A stretch of 64,000 bases of DNA, taken from Diplocloster hominis (GTDB taxonomy: Bacteria; Bacillota; Clostridia; Lachnospirales; Lachnospiraceae). Within the stretch, counting starts at the first letter, position 1. Each line of letters begins with the position of its first letter. The notes beneath the pieces were generated by a model. It saw nothing but the letters and a program-made list of their open reading frames with translations. It had not been told where the DNA came from and made no database searches. A program made the position numbers and the translations under genes. This document shows positions 8,330-17,135 of this stretch, piece by piece. The stretch is taken from positions 1 through 64,000 of the forward strand of contig NZ_JAWDIY010000027.1 of the NCBI RefSeq assembly GCF_032380655.1. The letters are read 5' to 3'.

Positions 8330-9592
8330 ATGGGAGAAAAGAGTAGTTCATTGTTGTCAAAAAAATGGTTGATCCTGTTTATTATCTGTGTCGGCGGCGG
8401 TATCGTATACATATTGCCCTATATCCAATATTCCTTTTACGACGATCTGCAGGCCGCCTTTGGAATCAGCAACCTGCAGATGGGTAACCTGATGACGGTT
8501 CTGGGTATCGTAAGCTCCATCGCTTACCTTTTCGGCGGACTGCTGGCCGACAAGTTCAATGTGCGCTGGCTGATCTGTATATCCCTGGCCATTACCGGCG
8601 CCGCCGGCATCTGGTTCGCCACATTTCCTTCCTACCCGCAGCTGATGGCCATTATGCTGATCTACGGATTCTCCACAGTATTCACTTACTGGCCTGCTAT
8701 GATCAAGGCGGTCAAACTGCTGGGCTCCGACGACGAGCAGGGCCGGATGTTCGGATTCCGGGAGGCCGGCTTCGGACTGTTTGCATTCGTTTACAGCCAG
8801 CTGGGCACCTGGCTGATCTACAAGGCTTCCCCCGACATCACCGGTGTGCGCAATATCATCATCTACTATTCCATCATCTACTTCGTGGCTGCCGTCCTCT
8901 CCTTCCTGTTCATTCCTGATTCTTCCGCTTCCCAGAAGAAAGAGAAGGTTAGCTTCGGTGATCTGATGCACGGCCTTGCGTATGTCTGCAAAATGCCGGC
9001 GATCTGGATGGTGGGTCTGATGGTCTTCTGCGCCTACTGTGTCAGCGGTGCGGGTCTTGGAAAACTGGTGCCCTACTGGACCTCCGTCATGGGTGTGGAT
9101 ACAGGAGTCGCTGCCTCCTTATCCAGCGTCCGGCTCTATCTTCTGCCGTTCCTGGCCGCTGCTCTCGCCGGAGTGCTGGTGGACAAATTAAAATCCGCCA
9201 CCAAATTCCTGACCAGGGCCTTTCTCCTGCTGATCGTAACTATGGCCGCCTTCACGATCACCCCGGCCGGGAATCACATGGCGGTGGTTTCCATTATCAT
9301 CGGCTTTGCCGCATCGTTTGTGATCTATATGATGCGTGGTACTTACTTTGTACCGATGACAGAGCTTACTATCCCCAACGAATATATCGGTACAGCCGCC
9401 GGAATCGTCAGCTTCATTGGTTTCCTTCCCGACGCGTTCATGTTCACCGTATTCGGTAAGATGATGGGGGATAATCCCGGAGCCGCCGAGTATAAAGCAA
9501 TCTTCTGGGTATGTGTGGCGCTGGCCGTTGTGGGCCTGCTGCTCAATTACGGGACGCAGATACTGATCCGGAAGGCAAAGAAAGCCCGGTAA
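8330..9592 (+). CDS. MFS transporter, probably nucleoside or nucleobase uptake
   Basis: The protein is 420 residues from the ATG at 8330, with agaaggagga upstream. It has about 12 membrane segments in two halves (~15-190 and ~215-415). The MFS loop motif appears in degenerate form as GGLLADKFNVRW (~75-86). It forms an operon with the nucleoside hydrolase, so a nucleoside-type substrate is a reasonable inference but is not shown. A strong terminator follows. Confidence 0.85.
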   Translation: MGEKSSSLLSKKWLILFIICVGGGIVYILPYIQYSFYDDLQAAFGISNLQMGNLMTVLGIVSSIAYLFGGLLADKFNVRWLICISLAITGAAGIWFATFPSYPQLMAIMLIYGFSTVFTYWPAMIKAVKLLGSDDEQGRMFGFREAGFGLFAFVYSQLGTWLIYKASPDITGVRNIIIYYSIIYFVAAVLSFLFIPDSSASQKKEKVSFGDLMHGLAYVCKMPAIWMVGLMVFCAYCVSGAGLGKLVPYWTSVMGVDTGVAASLSSVRLYLLPFLAAALAGVLVDKLKSATKFLTRAFLLLIVTMAAFTITPAGNHMAVVSIIIGFAASFVIYMMRGTYFVPMTELTIPNEYIGTAAGIVSFIGFLPDAFMFTVFGKMMGDNPGAAEYKAIFWVCVALAVVGLLLNYGTQILIRKAKKAR

Positions 9593-9633
9593 GTGTCATA
9601 AATACCAGAGCTCTCCTCCGGGAGGCAGTCCGA

Positions 9634-9700
9634 AAACCAGGTACAGCCCACCAGGTGTCCTTACCGAGCGGATACCTGGTGGGCTGCGCCCTGGTTTTAT
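9634..9700. terminator. Bidirectional terminator between MFS and TetR genes
   Basis: A long stem pairs aaaaccagg/ccctggtttt on the outside and cagcccaccaggt/acctggtgggctg inside, with a loop near 9657-9671. T-runs flank it on both strands (gttttattt on plus, and the tttt of the outer arm on minus). It lies between convergent genes and should end both transcripts. Confidence 0.85.
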
Positions 9701-10281
9701 TTGTAATCATATCGCAGCTCAGGCAGTATATCATACATTACTTCCATCGATCTTCGGGTGTTTTGCATCCAGTCGAAGTTTCCTTTCTTGATGCACCAGG
9801 TAATTTCGTATCCCGTGAAGAGATAAGCGGATGCTTCATAGAGCTGTTCGGCCGGGTTTTGGTTCCGGATCTGTCCGGCTTCCTGGCCTTTCCGGATGAC
9901 AGATACCGCGATGCGGGTCAGGTCTTCGCGCATATCAAAGCTTCCGCGGTCTTCCTTCAGATTGACGATGAAGAGCTGGCTGTAGAGGTCCTGACCGTAA
10001 CGGACGGATTCCCGGATCAGGACTTCAAAACACATCCATAACTGTTCCCAGTAGTTGTCGGCTGAGATCAGGGATACCATCAGCTGCGTCAGATTGTCCG
10101 TGATAATATCGTAGTTATTGATAATCAGATCGTCCTTGGATTTCATATGATAGTAAAATGTGGTTTTTGTGATCTCACAGGCATCGCAGATGTCCTGGAT
10201 GGTTACCTGGTCGTAGCCTTTTTCCTGGAAAAGCAGATTGGCTTTTTCAATGATCATTTCTTTTGTTGCTGATTCTGCCAT
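9697..10281 (-). CDS. TetR/AcrR family transcriptional repressor
   Basis: From the ATG at 10281 (gcggagg upstream) the protein is 194 residues. The helix-turn-helix occupies ~12-55 (ATKEMIIEKANLLFQEKGYDQ, TTFYYHMKSKDDLI); the rest is the ligand and dimer domain. Its stop lies inside the outer arm of the terminator at 9634-9700. It is divergent from the flavin/FeS oxidoreductase. The palindrome at 10417-10432, next to that gene's promoter, is its likely operator, so it probably represses the oxidoreductase until a substrate is present. Confidence 0.9.
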   Translation of the reverse strand: MAESATKEMIIEKANLLFQEKGYDQVTIQDICDACEITKTTFYYHMKSKDDLIINNYDIITDNLTQLMVSLISADNYWEQLWMCFEVLIRESVRYGQDLYSQLFIVNLKEDRGSFDMREDLTRIAVSVIRKGQEAGQIRNQNPAEQLYEASAYLFTGYEITWCIKKGNFDWMQNTRRSMEVMYDILPELRYDYK

Positions 10282-10385
10282 AATTTCCTCCGCTGCCGCA
10301 CTTGCTGCAGCATTTCTTTTTTTCTGCCATTTTTGAACATATTGACAGTATAGCAAAAAAACCTCACAACCACCAGAGAAATATA

Positions 10386-10414
10386 TTGACAATAAAATAA
10401 CAATATTCTATACT
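10386..10414 (+). promoter_or_regulatory. Sigma-70 type promoter of the oxidoreductase gene
   Basis: A consensus TTGACA at 10386-10391 is followed after exactly 17 bases by TATACT at 10409-10414. The start of transcription would fall near 10421, inside the TetR-type palindrome. Confidence 0.8.
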
Positions 10415-10416
10415 AT

Positions 10417-10432
10417 TATTACCGCAGTAATA
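10417..10432. promoter_or_regulatory. TetR-type operator overlapping the transcription start
   Basis: A perfect inverted repeat, tattac-cgca-gtaata, lies three bases downstream of the -10 box. A bound dimer would block RNA polymerase. The neighbouring divergent TetR protein is the likely ligand-controlled repressor. Confidence 0.7.
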
Positions 10433-10475
10433 CAAATATATAACTATAGTAATATTTCAGAAAGGTGGAGATCCT

Positions 10476-12392
10476 ATGTCCAAATTGTTTGAAAAATCGC
10501 AGATCGGCTCCATGAAATTAAAAAACCGCATTGTTATGGGGCCTATGGGTACGACCGGTGAGGCTGACGGCGCTTACAACATCGACGCGATCAATTATTT
10601 TATGGAGCGCGCGAAAGGGGGAACCGGGCTGATTATCACAGGAGCCAACGTTGTGTCTACGAAGTATGAACCGAGGCCCTGTACGGAACTCAGTAATTTT
10701 CATCACGTGGAACGTTTGAATATGCTGATTGACCGCTGTCATCATTTTGGTTCCAAGGTTTGTGTTCAGCTCTCACCGGGATTGGGCCGTCAGCAGTTTA
10801 CCGATCCTTTTACCCCTCCTTATTCTGCCGGCGACTGTCCTGCATTCTGGTTCCCCCAGCTGAAGTGCAAACCGTTTGCCGTGGAGGATATTCACTATCT
10901 GGCTGACAAAGTAGGATACTCCGCCTCTCTTGCGAAAATGTCCGGCGCGGATGCCGTGGAACTGCACGCGTACGGCGGTTATCTGCTGGACCAGTTCCAG
11001 TCTTCCAAATGGAATACCAGGACTGACGAGTACGGCGGTTCCCTTGAGAACCGGATGCGTTTTACACTGGAATGTATTCAGGCGATCCGCTCCAATGTGG
11101 GCCCTGATTTCCCGATCCTGGTGAAGTTCACGCCGTATCACGGGGTAGAGGGCGGAAGGGAGCTGGAGGAAGGATTGGAGATGGCGAAGATCCTTGAGAA
11201 TGCCGGAATCGATGCCTTACATGTGGATGTCGGCTGCTACGAGGCCTGGTATAAAGCGATCTCTACCGTATACGCACCGGAAGGGCATCAGTTAAGAATC
11301 GTAGAAGCGGTAAAGAACACCGTGAGCCTCCCTGTCCTGGGCCAGGGAAAACTTTTTGATCCGGAAATGGCGGAAAAAGTGATCGAAGACGGCATCGCCG
11401 ATTATGTAGTTCTCGCCCATCAGATGCTGGCAGATCCCCACTGGGCCAATAAAGTAAAAGAAGGCGCGATCGAGGATATCACCCCCTGCGTGGGCTGCAA
11501 TGAATGCCTGCTGGCGGGCTTCTCCGGTAAGCACTACTACTGCGCGGTAAATCCGTTGTGTTACGCGGAAAAAGAATACGCGCTCCCGAAACCGGACGGT
11601 ACTTCCAAAAAAGTCCTGGTGATCGGCGGCGGCCCCGGAGGAATGTCTGCGGCCATGACCGCAGCAAAACGCGGATACGACGTGGAACTCTGGGAAAAGA
11701 CCGGAAGGCTGGGCGGCAATCTGTGGGCTGCGGGGACTCCCACCTTCAAACACGACGTCCTGCGCCTGATTACCTATATGGAAAGGCAGATCCATAAGCT
11801 GGGCGTGAAAGTGCGTTTTCTGAAGGAAGCCACCGCACAAGCTGTGGCCGCCGGCCAATTTGACAAGGTCATTCTGGCTGCAGGCTCCACACCCGTTATG
11901 CCTCCGATCCCCGGGATCGAGTACGCCGCCTCCGCCAATGCCTATCTCACCGCACAGAAAAAGCCCGGCAGGAAGGTGGTTGTCATCGGGGGTGGATTAG
12001 TCGGCTGTGAAGCTGCCGCCTACATGAAAGAGACCGCGGATGAAGTGACGATTATCGAAATGCTGGATGATATTCTGGCTACCGCCGATCACTGTCTGAA
12101 TAATGATCAGGCGCTGCGCGCCATGCTGGCCGAACGGAACGTTCCCGCCATCTGCGGTGCAAAAGTGACCCGCATCACTCCTGAGAGCGTTACATATGTA
12201 AAGGATGAAAAAGAAGTGACCATTGCCTGCGATACCGTAATGATCGCGGCCGGTTATAAGGCGAATAACCAGCTGGAAACGGCTCTGGAAGGCGCTGTCA
12301 AAGATATGACCGTCATCGGAGACGCGGAAGCGCCCAGAAAGATTCTGACTGCTGTTCATGAAGGCTATCATGCGATTCGGGTTATGGAGTAA
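10476..12392 (+). CDS. NADH:flavin oxidoreductase, 2,4-dienoyl-CoA reductase / BaiCD type
   Basis: The protein is 638 residues with three parts. An old-yellow-enzyme FMN barrel spans 1-335 (VELHAYGGYLLDQFQSSKWN at ~161-180). An iron-sulfur motif uses Cys338, Cys341, Cys344 and Cys356; the third gap is CxxC rather than the CxxxC of FadH. FAD (GGGPGG, 384-389) and NAD(P)H (GGGLVG, 505-510) Rossmann domains follow. Such enzymes reduce activated C=C bonds in enoates, bile-acid intermediates or aromatic enones in the cytoplasm. The gene stands alone under a TetR-controlled promoter, which fits an inducible response to a diet- or host-derived enone. The substrate is unknown. Confidence 0.9.
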   Translation: MSKLFEKSQIGSMKLKNRIVMGPMGTTGEADGAYNIDAINYFMERAKGGTGLIITGANVVSTKYEPRPCTELSNFHHVERLNMLIDRCHHFGSKVCVQLSPGLGRQQFTDPFTPPYSAGDCPAFWFPQLKCKPFAVEDIHYLADKVGYSASLAKMSGADAVELHAYGGYLLDQFQSSKWNTRTDEYGGSLENRMRFTLECIQAIRSNVGPDFPILVKFTPYHGVEGGRELEEGLEMAKILENAGIDALHVDVGCYEAWYKAISTVYAPEGHQLRIVEAVKNTVSLPVLGQGKLFDPEMAEKVIEDGIADYVVLAHQMLADPHWANKVKEGAIEDITPCVGCNECLLAGFSGKHYYCAVNPLCYAEKEYALPKPDGTSKKVLVIGGGPGGMSAAMTAAKRGYDVELWEKTGRLGGNLWAAGTPTFKHDVLRLITYMERQIHKLGVKVRFLKEATAQAVAAGQFDKVILAAGSTPVMPPIPGIEYAASANAYLTAQKKPGRKVVVIGGGLVGCEAAAYMKETADEVTIIEMLDDILATADHCLNNDQALRAMLAERNVPAICGAKVTRITPESVTYVKDEKEVTIACDTVMIAAGYKANNQLETALEGAVKDMTVIGDAEAPRKILTAVHEGYHAIRVME

Positions 12393-12428
12393 AGTACTGC
12401 CTTTATATGATAACTAGTCAGCTTACAA

Positions 12429-12537
12429 GATCGGAGCGGGCTGCGCAAGGTTTGAACTTGCGCAGCCCGCTCCGATCCGCCCGGTACGAACGTGCCCTAT
12501 AGGGCAGCCAGCTGTATCGGGCGCTATTTTTTTGAAA
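12429..12537. terminator. Double hairpin terminator after the oxidoreductase
   Basis: A perfect 21-bp stem (12429-12449 with 12457-12477, 7-base loop) is followed by a second hairpin whose outer arms are cgcccg near 12478 and cgggcg near 12520. It ends in seven T residues at about 12529-12535. It sits between convergent genes; only the plus-strand side has the T-run. Confidence 0.85.
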
Positions 12538-12554
12538 TTCAAACACATTCCCCG

Positions 12555-13016
12555 CTAATTTTCCAGAACCGGAAAATTGATTTTTTCAATCCGGTAGTTC
12601 TCCCCCGTAATTTTTAATACTGCCATGGTTACCGGCAGATCAAATCTTCTGCGCCCGCAGCTGCCGGGGTTGAGCCAGAGGACCCCGTCTATTTCTTCCT
12701 CCAGATATTTATGGGAATGTCCAAAGATGATTATATCCGGCTTTCCTTGCTGAATATCCACCTCTTTTTTGTTATGAATAAGATAAACCTTCAGATCCCC
12801 CAGCGTAAAATACAATTCCCGGGGCAGATCCTTTGCCCAGTCTTTATCATTGTTGCCGCGTACCGCATAAACCGGTGCGATCTGCCTTAACTGTTCCAAA
12901 ATTTCTGGTTTACTCATATCGCCGGCGTGGATAATAGAATCACATTTTTTTAAAATACCGATGACATCCGGCCGCAGTACATTATGGGTATCTGATATTA
13001 CCGCTGCTCTTATCAT
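12555..13016 (-). CDS. YfcE/MJ0936-type metallophosphodiesterase
   Basis: The protein is 153 residues from the ATG at 13016. It carries the calcineurin-like set of metal ligands: SDTH (~8-11), HAGD (~31-34), GNND (~54-57), H in YLIHN (~80) and FGHSH (~98-102). The family hydrolyses phosphodiesters in the cytoplasm; the physiological substrate is often unknown. It is followed on the same strand, upstream, by the sodium symporter gene (86 bases), with a weak ribosome site. Confidence 0.9.
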   Translation of the reverse strand: MIRAAVISDTHNVLRPDVIGILKKCDSIIHAGDMSKPEILEQLRQIAPVYAVRGNNDKDWAKDLPRELYFTLGDLKVYLIHNKKEVDIQQGKPDIIIFGHSHKYLEEEIDGVLWLNPGSCGRRRFDLPVTMAVLKITGENYRIEKINFPVLEN

Positions 13017-13102
13017 ACGACACACTCTCTTTCTAACCTCTGCCCCATACCTATAACCGCAGGCTGTCAAAGCCATGCCTTCAAGATACGCCCGTTACCT
13101 GC

Positions 13103-14461
13103 TTAGAATACGACCTTTGCGATACCAGCAAATCCGGATATCGTAACGATCAATACCAAAATCGGAGTTATAAACCGAATGCAGAAAATCCAAAGCTTCT
13201 TCAGGCGGAACCGCACACCCTCCTGCTCGATCTCGTCAACCAGATACTGAGGCTTCCATTTCCATCCAATATAATAACACATCAGAATTCCACCGACCGG
13301 CAACAGAATATTGTCCGTCAGCATACCCACAAAATCAAAGAAATTATAATTCAAGATTTTAAAGTCCGCCAGAACCCCATAAGACAGTGAGCTGGGAATG
13401 CCCAGTAAAAACAACAGGACAGCCACGATCAGAACAGCCCGGCCTCGCTTCCACTTCCATTTGTCAATCAGAAATGATACCGTAACCTCCAGCAATGCCA
13501 CCGCACTGGTCACCGCCGCAAAAAAGACCAGTAAGAAAAACAGCAGGGCAAAGACCGAACCCCCTTTGATCGCACTGAACACTTTGGGCAATGTGCCGAA
13601 GATCAGGCTTGGTCCCTGGCCCGGCTCCAGCTGGAAGGAAAATACAGCCGGGAAGATGGCGACCCCGGCCAGCACCGCCATACAGGTATCCAGCAGGGCC
13701 ACACTGATACAGCTCTTGGGTATACTCTCTTTTTTACTCAAATAGCTTCCGTAGGTTATCGTGATACCCATACACAGACTCAGCGAATAAAACACCTGTC
13801 CCAGTGCCGCATTGATGGAACCGATACTGAATTTGGAATCTTTGATGGAAAATATAAATGCCAGCCCTTTGGAAGCCCCCGGCAAAGTGACACTTCTCAC
13901 CACAATGATCAGAAGAATCACAAATAAGGCAGGCATCATGAATTTACTGGCTTTTTCTATTCCCCGGACACCGAAAAAGCAGATCAGCGCTGTCATCAGC
14001 ATGAAAAGGAAGTGCCAGAACACCGGCTCTCCTGCGTTTCCGATAAAAGCTTCAAAATCTGCCGGCGCCTGAAACGTGGTAGCATAGCTGAAAAAATATT
14101 TTAAAATCCAGCCGCCGATCACACTGTAATAAGACAGAATGATAAAAGCGGCCAGCACTCCGAACACCCCGACTATCTTCGCGTGGGGGTGGACATCCCC
14201 ATAGGCCTGGACCGGATCATGCCTGGTCTTTCTTCCCAGGGACATCTCCGTGATCATAACCGGCAATCCCAAAACACATATAAAAAACAGGTACGCCGCC
14301 AAAAAAGAGAATCCTCCGTTTTTTCCCATGAGATATGGAAATTTCCACAGATTCCCCAGTCCGATGGCTGCCCCTGTCGTTGCCAGAATAAATCCCAGTT
14401 TGCTGGCCCACTGATTTTTGTTGCCTGTTCCGTTGTGTTTCTCCCCCGTTGCCCTGCTCAT
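13103..14461 (-). CDS. Neurotransmitter:sodium symporter (NSS) family transporter
   Basis: I chose the ATG at 14461 because aggagg lies six bases upstream; the protein is 452 residues. The N-terminal helix WASKLGFILATTGAAIGLGNLWKFPYL is the sodium- and substrate-binding TM1 of NSS proteins, with an unwound GLGNLW segment. About 11 helices follow. Bacterial members import amino acids such as tryptophan or tyrosine with Na+. The phosphodiesterase gene follows on the same strand after 86 bases. Confidence 0.92.
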   Translation of the reverse strand: MSRATGEKHNGTGNKNQWASKLGFILATTGAAIGLGNLWKFPYLMGKNGGFSFLAAYLFFICVLGLPVMITEMSLGRKTRHDPVQAYGDVHPHAKIVGVFGVLAAFIILSYYSVIGGWILKYFFSYATTFQAPADFEAFIGNAGEPVFWHFLFMLMTALICFFGVRGIEKASKFMMPALFVILLIIVVRSVTLPGASKGLAFIFSIKDSKFSIGSINAALGQVFYSLSLCMGITITYGSYLSKKESIPKSCISVALLDTCMAVLAGVAIFPAVFSFQLEPGQGPSLIFGTLPKVFSAIKGGSVFALLFFLLVFFAAVTSAVALLEVTVSFLIDKWKWKRGRAVLIVAVLLFLLGIPSSLSYGVLADFKILNYNFFDFVGMLTDNILLPVGGILMCYYIGWKWKPQYLVDEIEQEGVRFRLKKLWIFCIRFITPILVLIVTISGFAGIAKVVF

Positions 14462-14791
14462 GTGTAACCTCCTGCGTGTTTTTCTTATGTATTTGCCTGT
14501 AAACAAGCGAATGTTCTGATGGTAAATGAATTCAGCCGGACGGATTCTTTCTGCCGCAGACTATACGATCACCAATCTTCATTACCACAGTTCTTATAGT
14601 ATAACACACAATCTCTTCCCGCAAAACCACTAATCCAGACATACTAATCTAATCCAGACATACTAATCCAGATAAAATCCGGACATGTCCCAAGCCGGAA
14701 TGGACATGTCCCAAGTTGAAATGGACATGTCCCAAACCGAAATGGACATGTCCCCTTTTACCTTCCTATAATCAATGCAGTAATCTTACCA
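14462..14791. other. 330-bp intergenic region with two tandem arrays
   Basis: The region lies between the sodium symporter start and the stop of the Sel1-type Hsp70 gene. It holds the symporter leader (14462-14630), an exact 19-bp tandem duplication (14631-14649 and 14650-14668, taatccagacatactaatc) and then the four-copy 21-bp palindrome array (14681-14753). I see no gene. Confidence 0.8.
14681..14753 (-). repeat. 21-bp palindromic tandem array, 4 copies
   Basis: The palindrome GGACATGTCC starts at 14681, 14702, 14723 and 14744, exactly 21 bases apart. The spacers read atttcggttt-like on the minus strand. The array begins 36 bases after the stop of the Hsp70-Sel1 gene, in the same orientation as in the other clusters relative to the upstream gene. 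Two neighbouring copies can pair as a long RNA stem, and the last copy on the minus strand is followed by ggattttatc, a weak T-run. Confidence 0.9.
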
Positions 14792-17053
14792 CTAGCCTCT
14801 GAACTCTTTAAAAAATGCCTCAAAAAGCTGGTATGCTGGTATAATATGATCTTCTGTATAAGTCAGCCAGATATTGGTTGTTTTTATTTTTCTCGTGTTC
14901 TGCTCCATATAAAAATGTCTGACCGCAAGCCCGGTTACCTTATTCTCAGCTGACTGATCCGAAGGTACCTGATAATTCGGCGGGGTAATCGGCTTGATAT
15001 CCACGATATCATTATAAAAAATACTTTCTTTATACAAGAAATCAAACCGCCAGTGGATCCGCTTATTGGTGAATATCAGTCCGTACTCGATCAGGTTCCC
15101 TCTTTCGGCGCCCTTCCGGTTCAGATAGAGGATCGGGACTTCATCCGTCTGAAGCTGAAGTCTTAGTTTTTGTGACCAGCCGTTCATTTCTTTATAATGA
15201 TTTTCATAGTATTTCCACCGAAGGCTGGGGTTGCTGTTCCAACGGTATACCCTCTTCTCCACCTCTGCCGGAAGCCAGCTTAACATATCATTTACCGTGT
15301 AGGACAGCCCATTGGCCGGTATTACCCTGCCGGCCGCTTTGTTGCTGCTGTATGACATGCGGGAGCCTCCTCCCCCATGTTGTTCTGTGTTTTGATCCGC
15401 ATATTGATTTGCGTGCTGTCCCGCATACGATCCTGCTGCCTGAGCCGGCATGGTTTTTCTCATCTGCTCTGCCTTATCCAGCGCGATCACGTTCCCTCTG
15501 TCGGCGGCCAGCTGATACCACTTTAACGCTTCTTTATCATCCTTTACCACGGAATCCAGCCCCAGCTGATAGTAAGTACCCATCCGGTACTGGGCACGGG
15601 GTTCGCCTTTTTCGGCCGCCAAGCGGAAATACTTCAGTTTACGCTTCCGGTCAGGTTCTTTCAGCGCCAAATCATAGAGTTCATACCCTGACAGTTCCCC
15701 GATGCTCTCATCCAGACTTTTTTGGGGTTTCTCCGGTGACAGATCCTTGTGCGCCGGCGCAGTGTTTCCATCTGACGCAGTTTGCACCCTCAGCCCGCTC
15801 TGACAGATTACCCGCAGCGGTTCATAGGCCATCCCCACCGCCACCGTCTCCTGGGGTTTACCATTGACACAGATTCTGGAGGGGTTAGCTCGTATCTTCG
15901 GCAGATCCAGGAAGCCAAACTCCGGCTTTTTGCCCTCCAGCATATCTTTTATGAAATACCACTGGCTGTGCCCTCCGGTCAGGATGACCAGGTCGATTGC
16001 CTGGCCTCCCGGGAACTCCGGCACGGTTGCCAGGGTATGGTCAAGGCTTCCATTTACCAGAACCGCGAAGTTTTTCAGATATTCCGTACATGCCTGCTCA
16101 AACTCCTCCCTGTCGATCGCCGGGGAAAAATCCGGAAGGGCCGGATAGGGATTCTTTACGGTCTGGAAGTACGGGATACTTTTATCCCTCTTCAGTGTCC
16201 GGGATACCGTCGTTTCCTTCCAGGTCTTTATATTATCTATGTACTTTTCCGTAAAACTGTCAATAAAGTAATCCGGAACGATATCCCGATGTTCTTTCAG
16301 ATACCTTTCGATATAACCGGTCAGAATGTAATCCACATCTTTTCCGCCAAAATACAGATTCGTTGTTTTATCCGGCCAGGTAGATATGATCTGGGTTTCA
16401 TCCTTTTCATACCGGCAGACGGCGATGTCCGTAGTCCCCGCCCCCATGTCCAAAAACAGCAGATAGGAACAGCCGTCTCCTCCCAGCAGTCCCATCGATC
16501 TCAGCTCTTTTTCTTCCTGTACCATGACCGCCCGGACAGCGGCTTCCGGCTCTGTGATCCCCTTTACATTTGGAAAGCCCGCCTGCGCTGCCACATCTAT
16601 CATAAACTGACGGTTCTCTTCCGCATATTTTGCAGGATAACTGACGTAGGTAATTTCCTCATCGGAATTATCGCCCAGCTGATTCTTCTGCTGCTGATAG
16701 ACCTCATACAGATACTGGAAAAACCTGCTGGTAAGCCATTTGGCCCGCATCCGTATAGCAGGCTGGTCACTTTCCAGCTCCACTTTAAAGTTCCGGTAGG
16801 TTGTCATGCCCGGCTGTTCCGCAGCCGCGTAGTAACCGAAATCACAGTCTTCATCCGATAACGTAAGCTCAGGAGTAATCTCCATATCGTCCGGCAGCTG
16901 GACCAGCGTCGGTATGCTGTCCCTTCCGTCGAACAATACATTATTGACGAACAGACGGTCCCCGATCGGTGTCCGGTCCTCTCCATATCTTTTTACCCTT
17001 ACTACAGATGTGCTCGTTCCAAAATCAATTCCTATGATTCTTTTTGCCGCCAT
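14792..17053 (-). CDS. Hsp70-like ATPase with Sel1 repeats and a novel C-terminal domain
   Basis: The protein is 753 residues. Residues ~1-412 form an actin/Hsp70 ATPase with phosphate 1 GIDFGTSTS (8-16), phosphate 2 LDMGAGTTDI (201-210) and adenosine motif ILTGGHSQ (357-364). There is no DnaK-type substrate-binding domain. Instead, ~457-530 has two Sel1-like repeats (AAEKGEPRAQYRMGTYYQLG, ADRGN). A low-complexity Gln/Gly linker follows, and ~590-753 is an unrecognised domain with YGLIFTNKRIHWRF, which loosely resembles PH-like folds. The start has aggtgatcat before the ATG. It is the last gene of the eight-gene operon that begins at 25044. A scaffold or regulated chaperone role is a guess. 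Confidence 0.85.
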   Translation of the reverse strand: MAAKRIIGIDFGTSTSVVRVKRYGEDRTPIGDRLFVNNVLFDGRDSIPTLVQLPDDMEITPELTLSDEDCDFGYYAAAEQPGMTTYRNFKVELESDQPAIRMRAKWLTSRFFQYLYEVYQQQKNQLGDNSDEEITYVSYPAKYAEENRQFMIDVAAQAGFPNVKGITEPEAAVRAVMVQEEKELRSMGLLGGDGCSYLLFLDMGAGTTDIAVCRYEKDETQIISTWPDKTTNLYFGGKDVDYILTGYIERYLKEHRDIVPDYFIDSFTEKYIDNIKTWKETTVSRTLKRDKSIPYFQTVKNPYPALPDFSPAIDREEFEQACTEYLKNFAVLVNGSLDHTLATVPEFPGGQAIDLVILTGGHSQWYFIKDMLEGKKPEFGFLDLPKIRANPSRICVNGKPQETVAVGMAYEPLRVICQSGLRVQTASDGNTAPAHKDLSPEKPQKSLDESIGELSGYELYDLALKEPDRKRKLKYFRLAAEKGEPRAQYRMGTYYQLGLDSVVKDDKEALKWYQLAADRGNVIALDKAEQMRKTMPAQAAGSYAGQHANQYADQNTEQHGGGGSRMSYSSNKAAGRVIPANGLSYTVNDMLSWLPAEVEKRVYRWNSNPSLRWKYYENHYKEMNGWSQKLRLQLQTDEVPILYLNRKGAERGNLIEYGLIFTNKRIHWRFDFLYKESIFYNDIVDIKPITPPNYQVPSDQSAENKVTGLAVRHFYMEQNTRKIKTTNIWLTYTEDHIIPAYQLFEAFFKEFRG

Positions 17054-17135
17054 ATGATCACCTGCTTTTCTATATTTTCCTATCTCCTATTCAGTACCGC
17101 AATTGAGTATCTGTTAACATGTCCCCTTTTGCCTT
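17054..17135. other. Intergenic gap between the two Hsp70-like genes, with a single repeat copy
   Basis: The minus strand reads aaaaggggacatgttaac (about 17114-17131) shortly after the stop of the LRR-type Hsp70 gene. This is a single decayed copy of the GGGACATGTCC unit, in the usual orientation after a gene. Confidence 0.5.

Noticed and set aside
14681..14753. CRISPR array
   Set aside because: Period is 21 bases with palindromic repeats and near-identical 10-base spacers; no cas genes.
15172..16861. Plus-strand genes opposite the Hsp70-Sel1 gene
   Set aside because: Low-complexity Ser/Pro/His-rich translations antisense to a confident gene.
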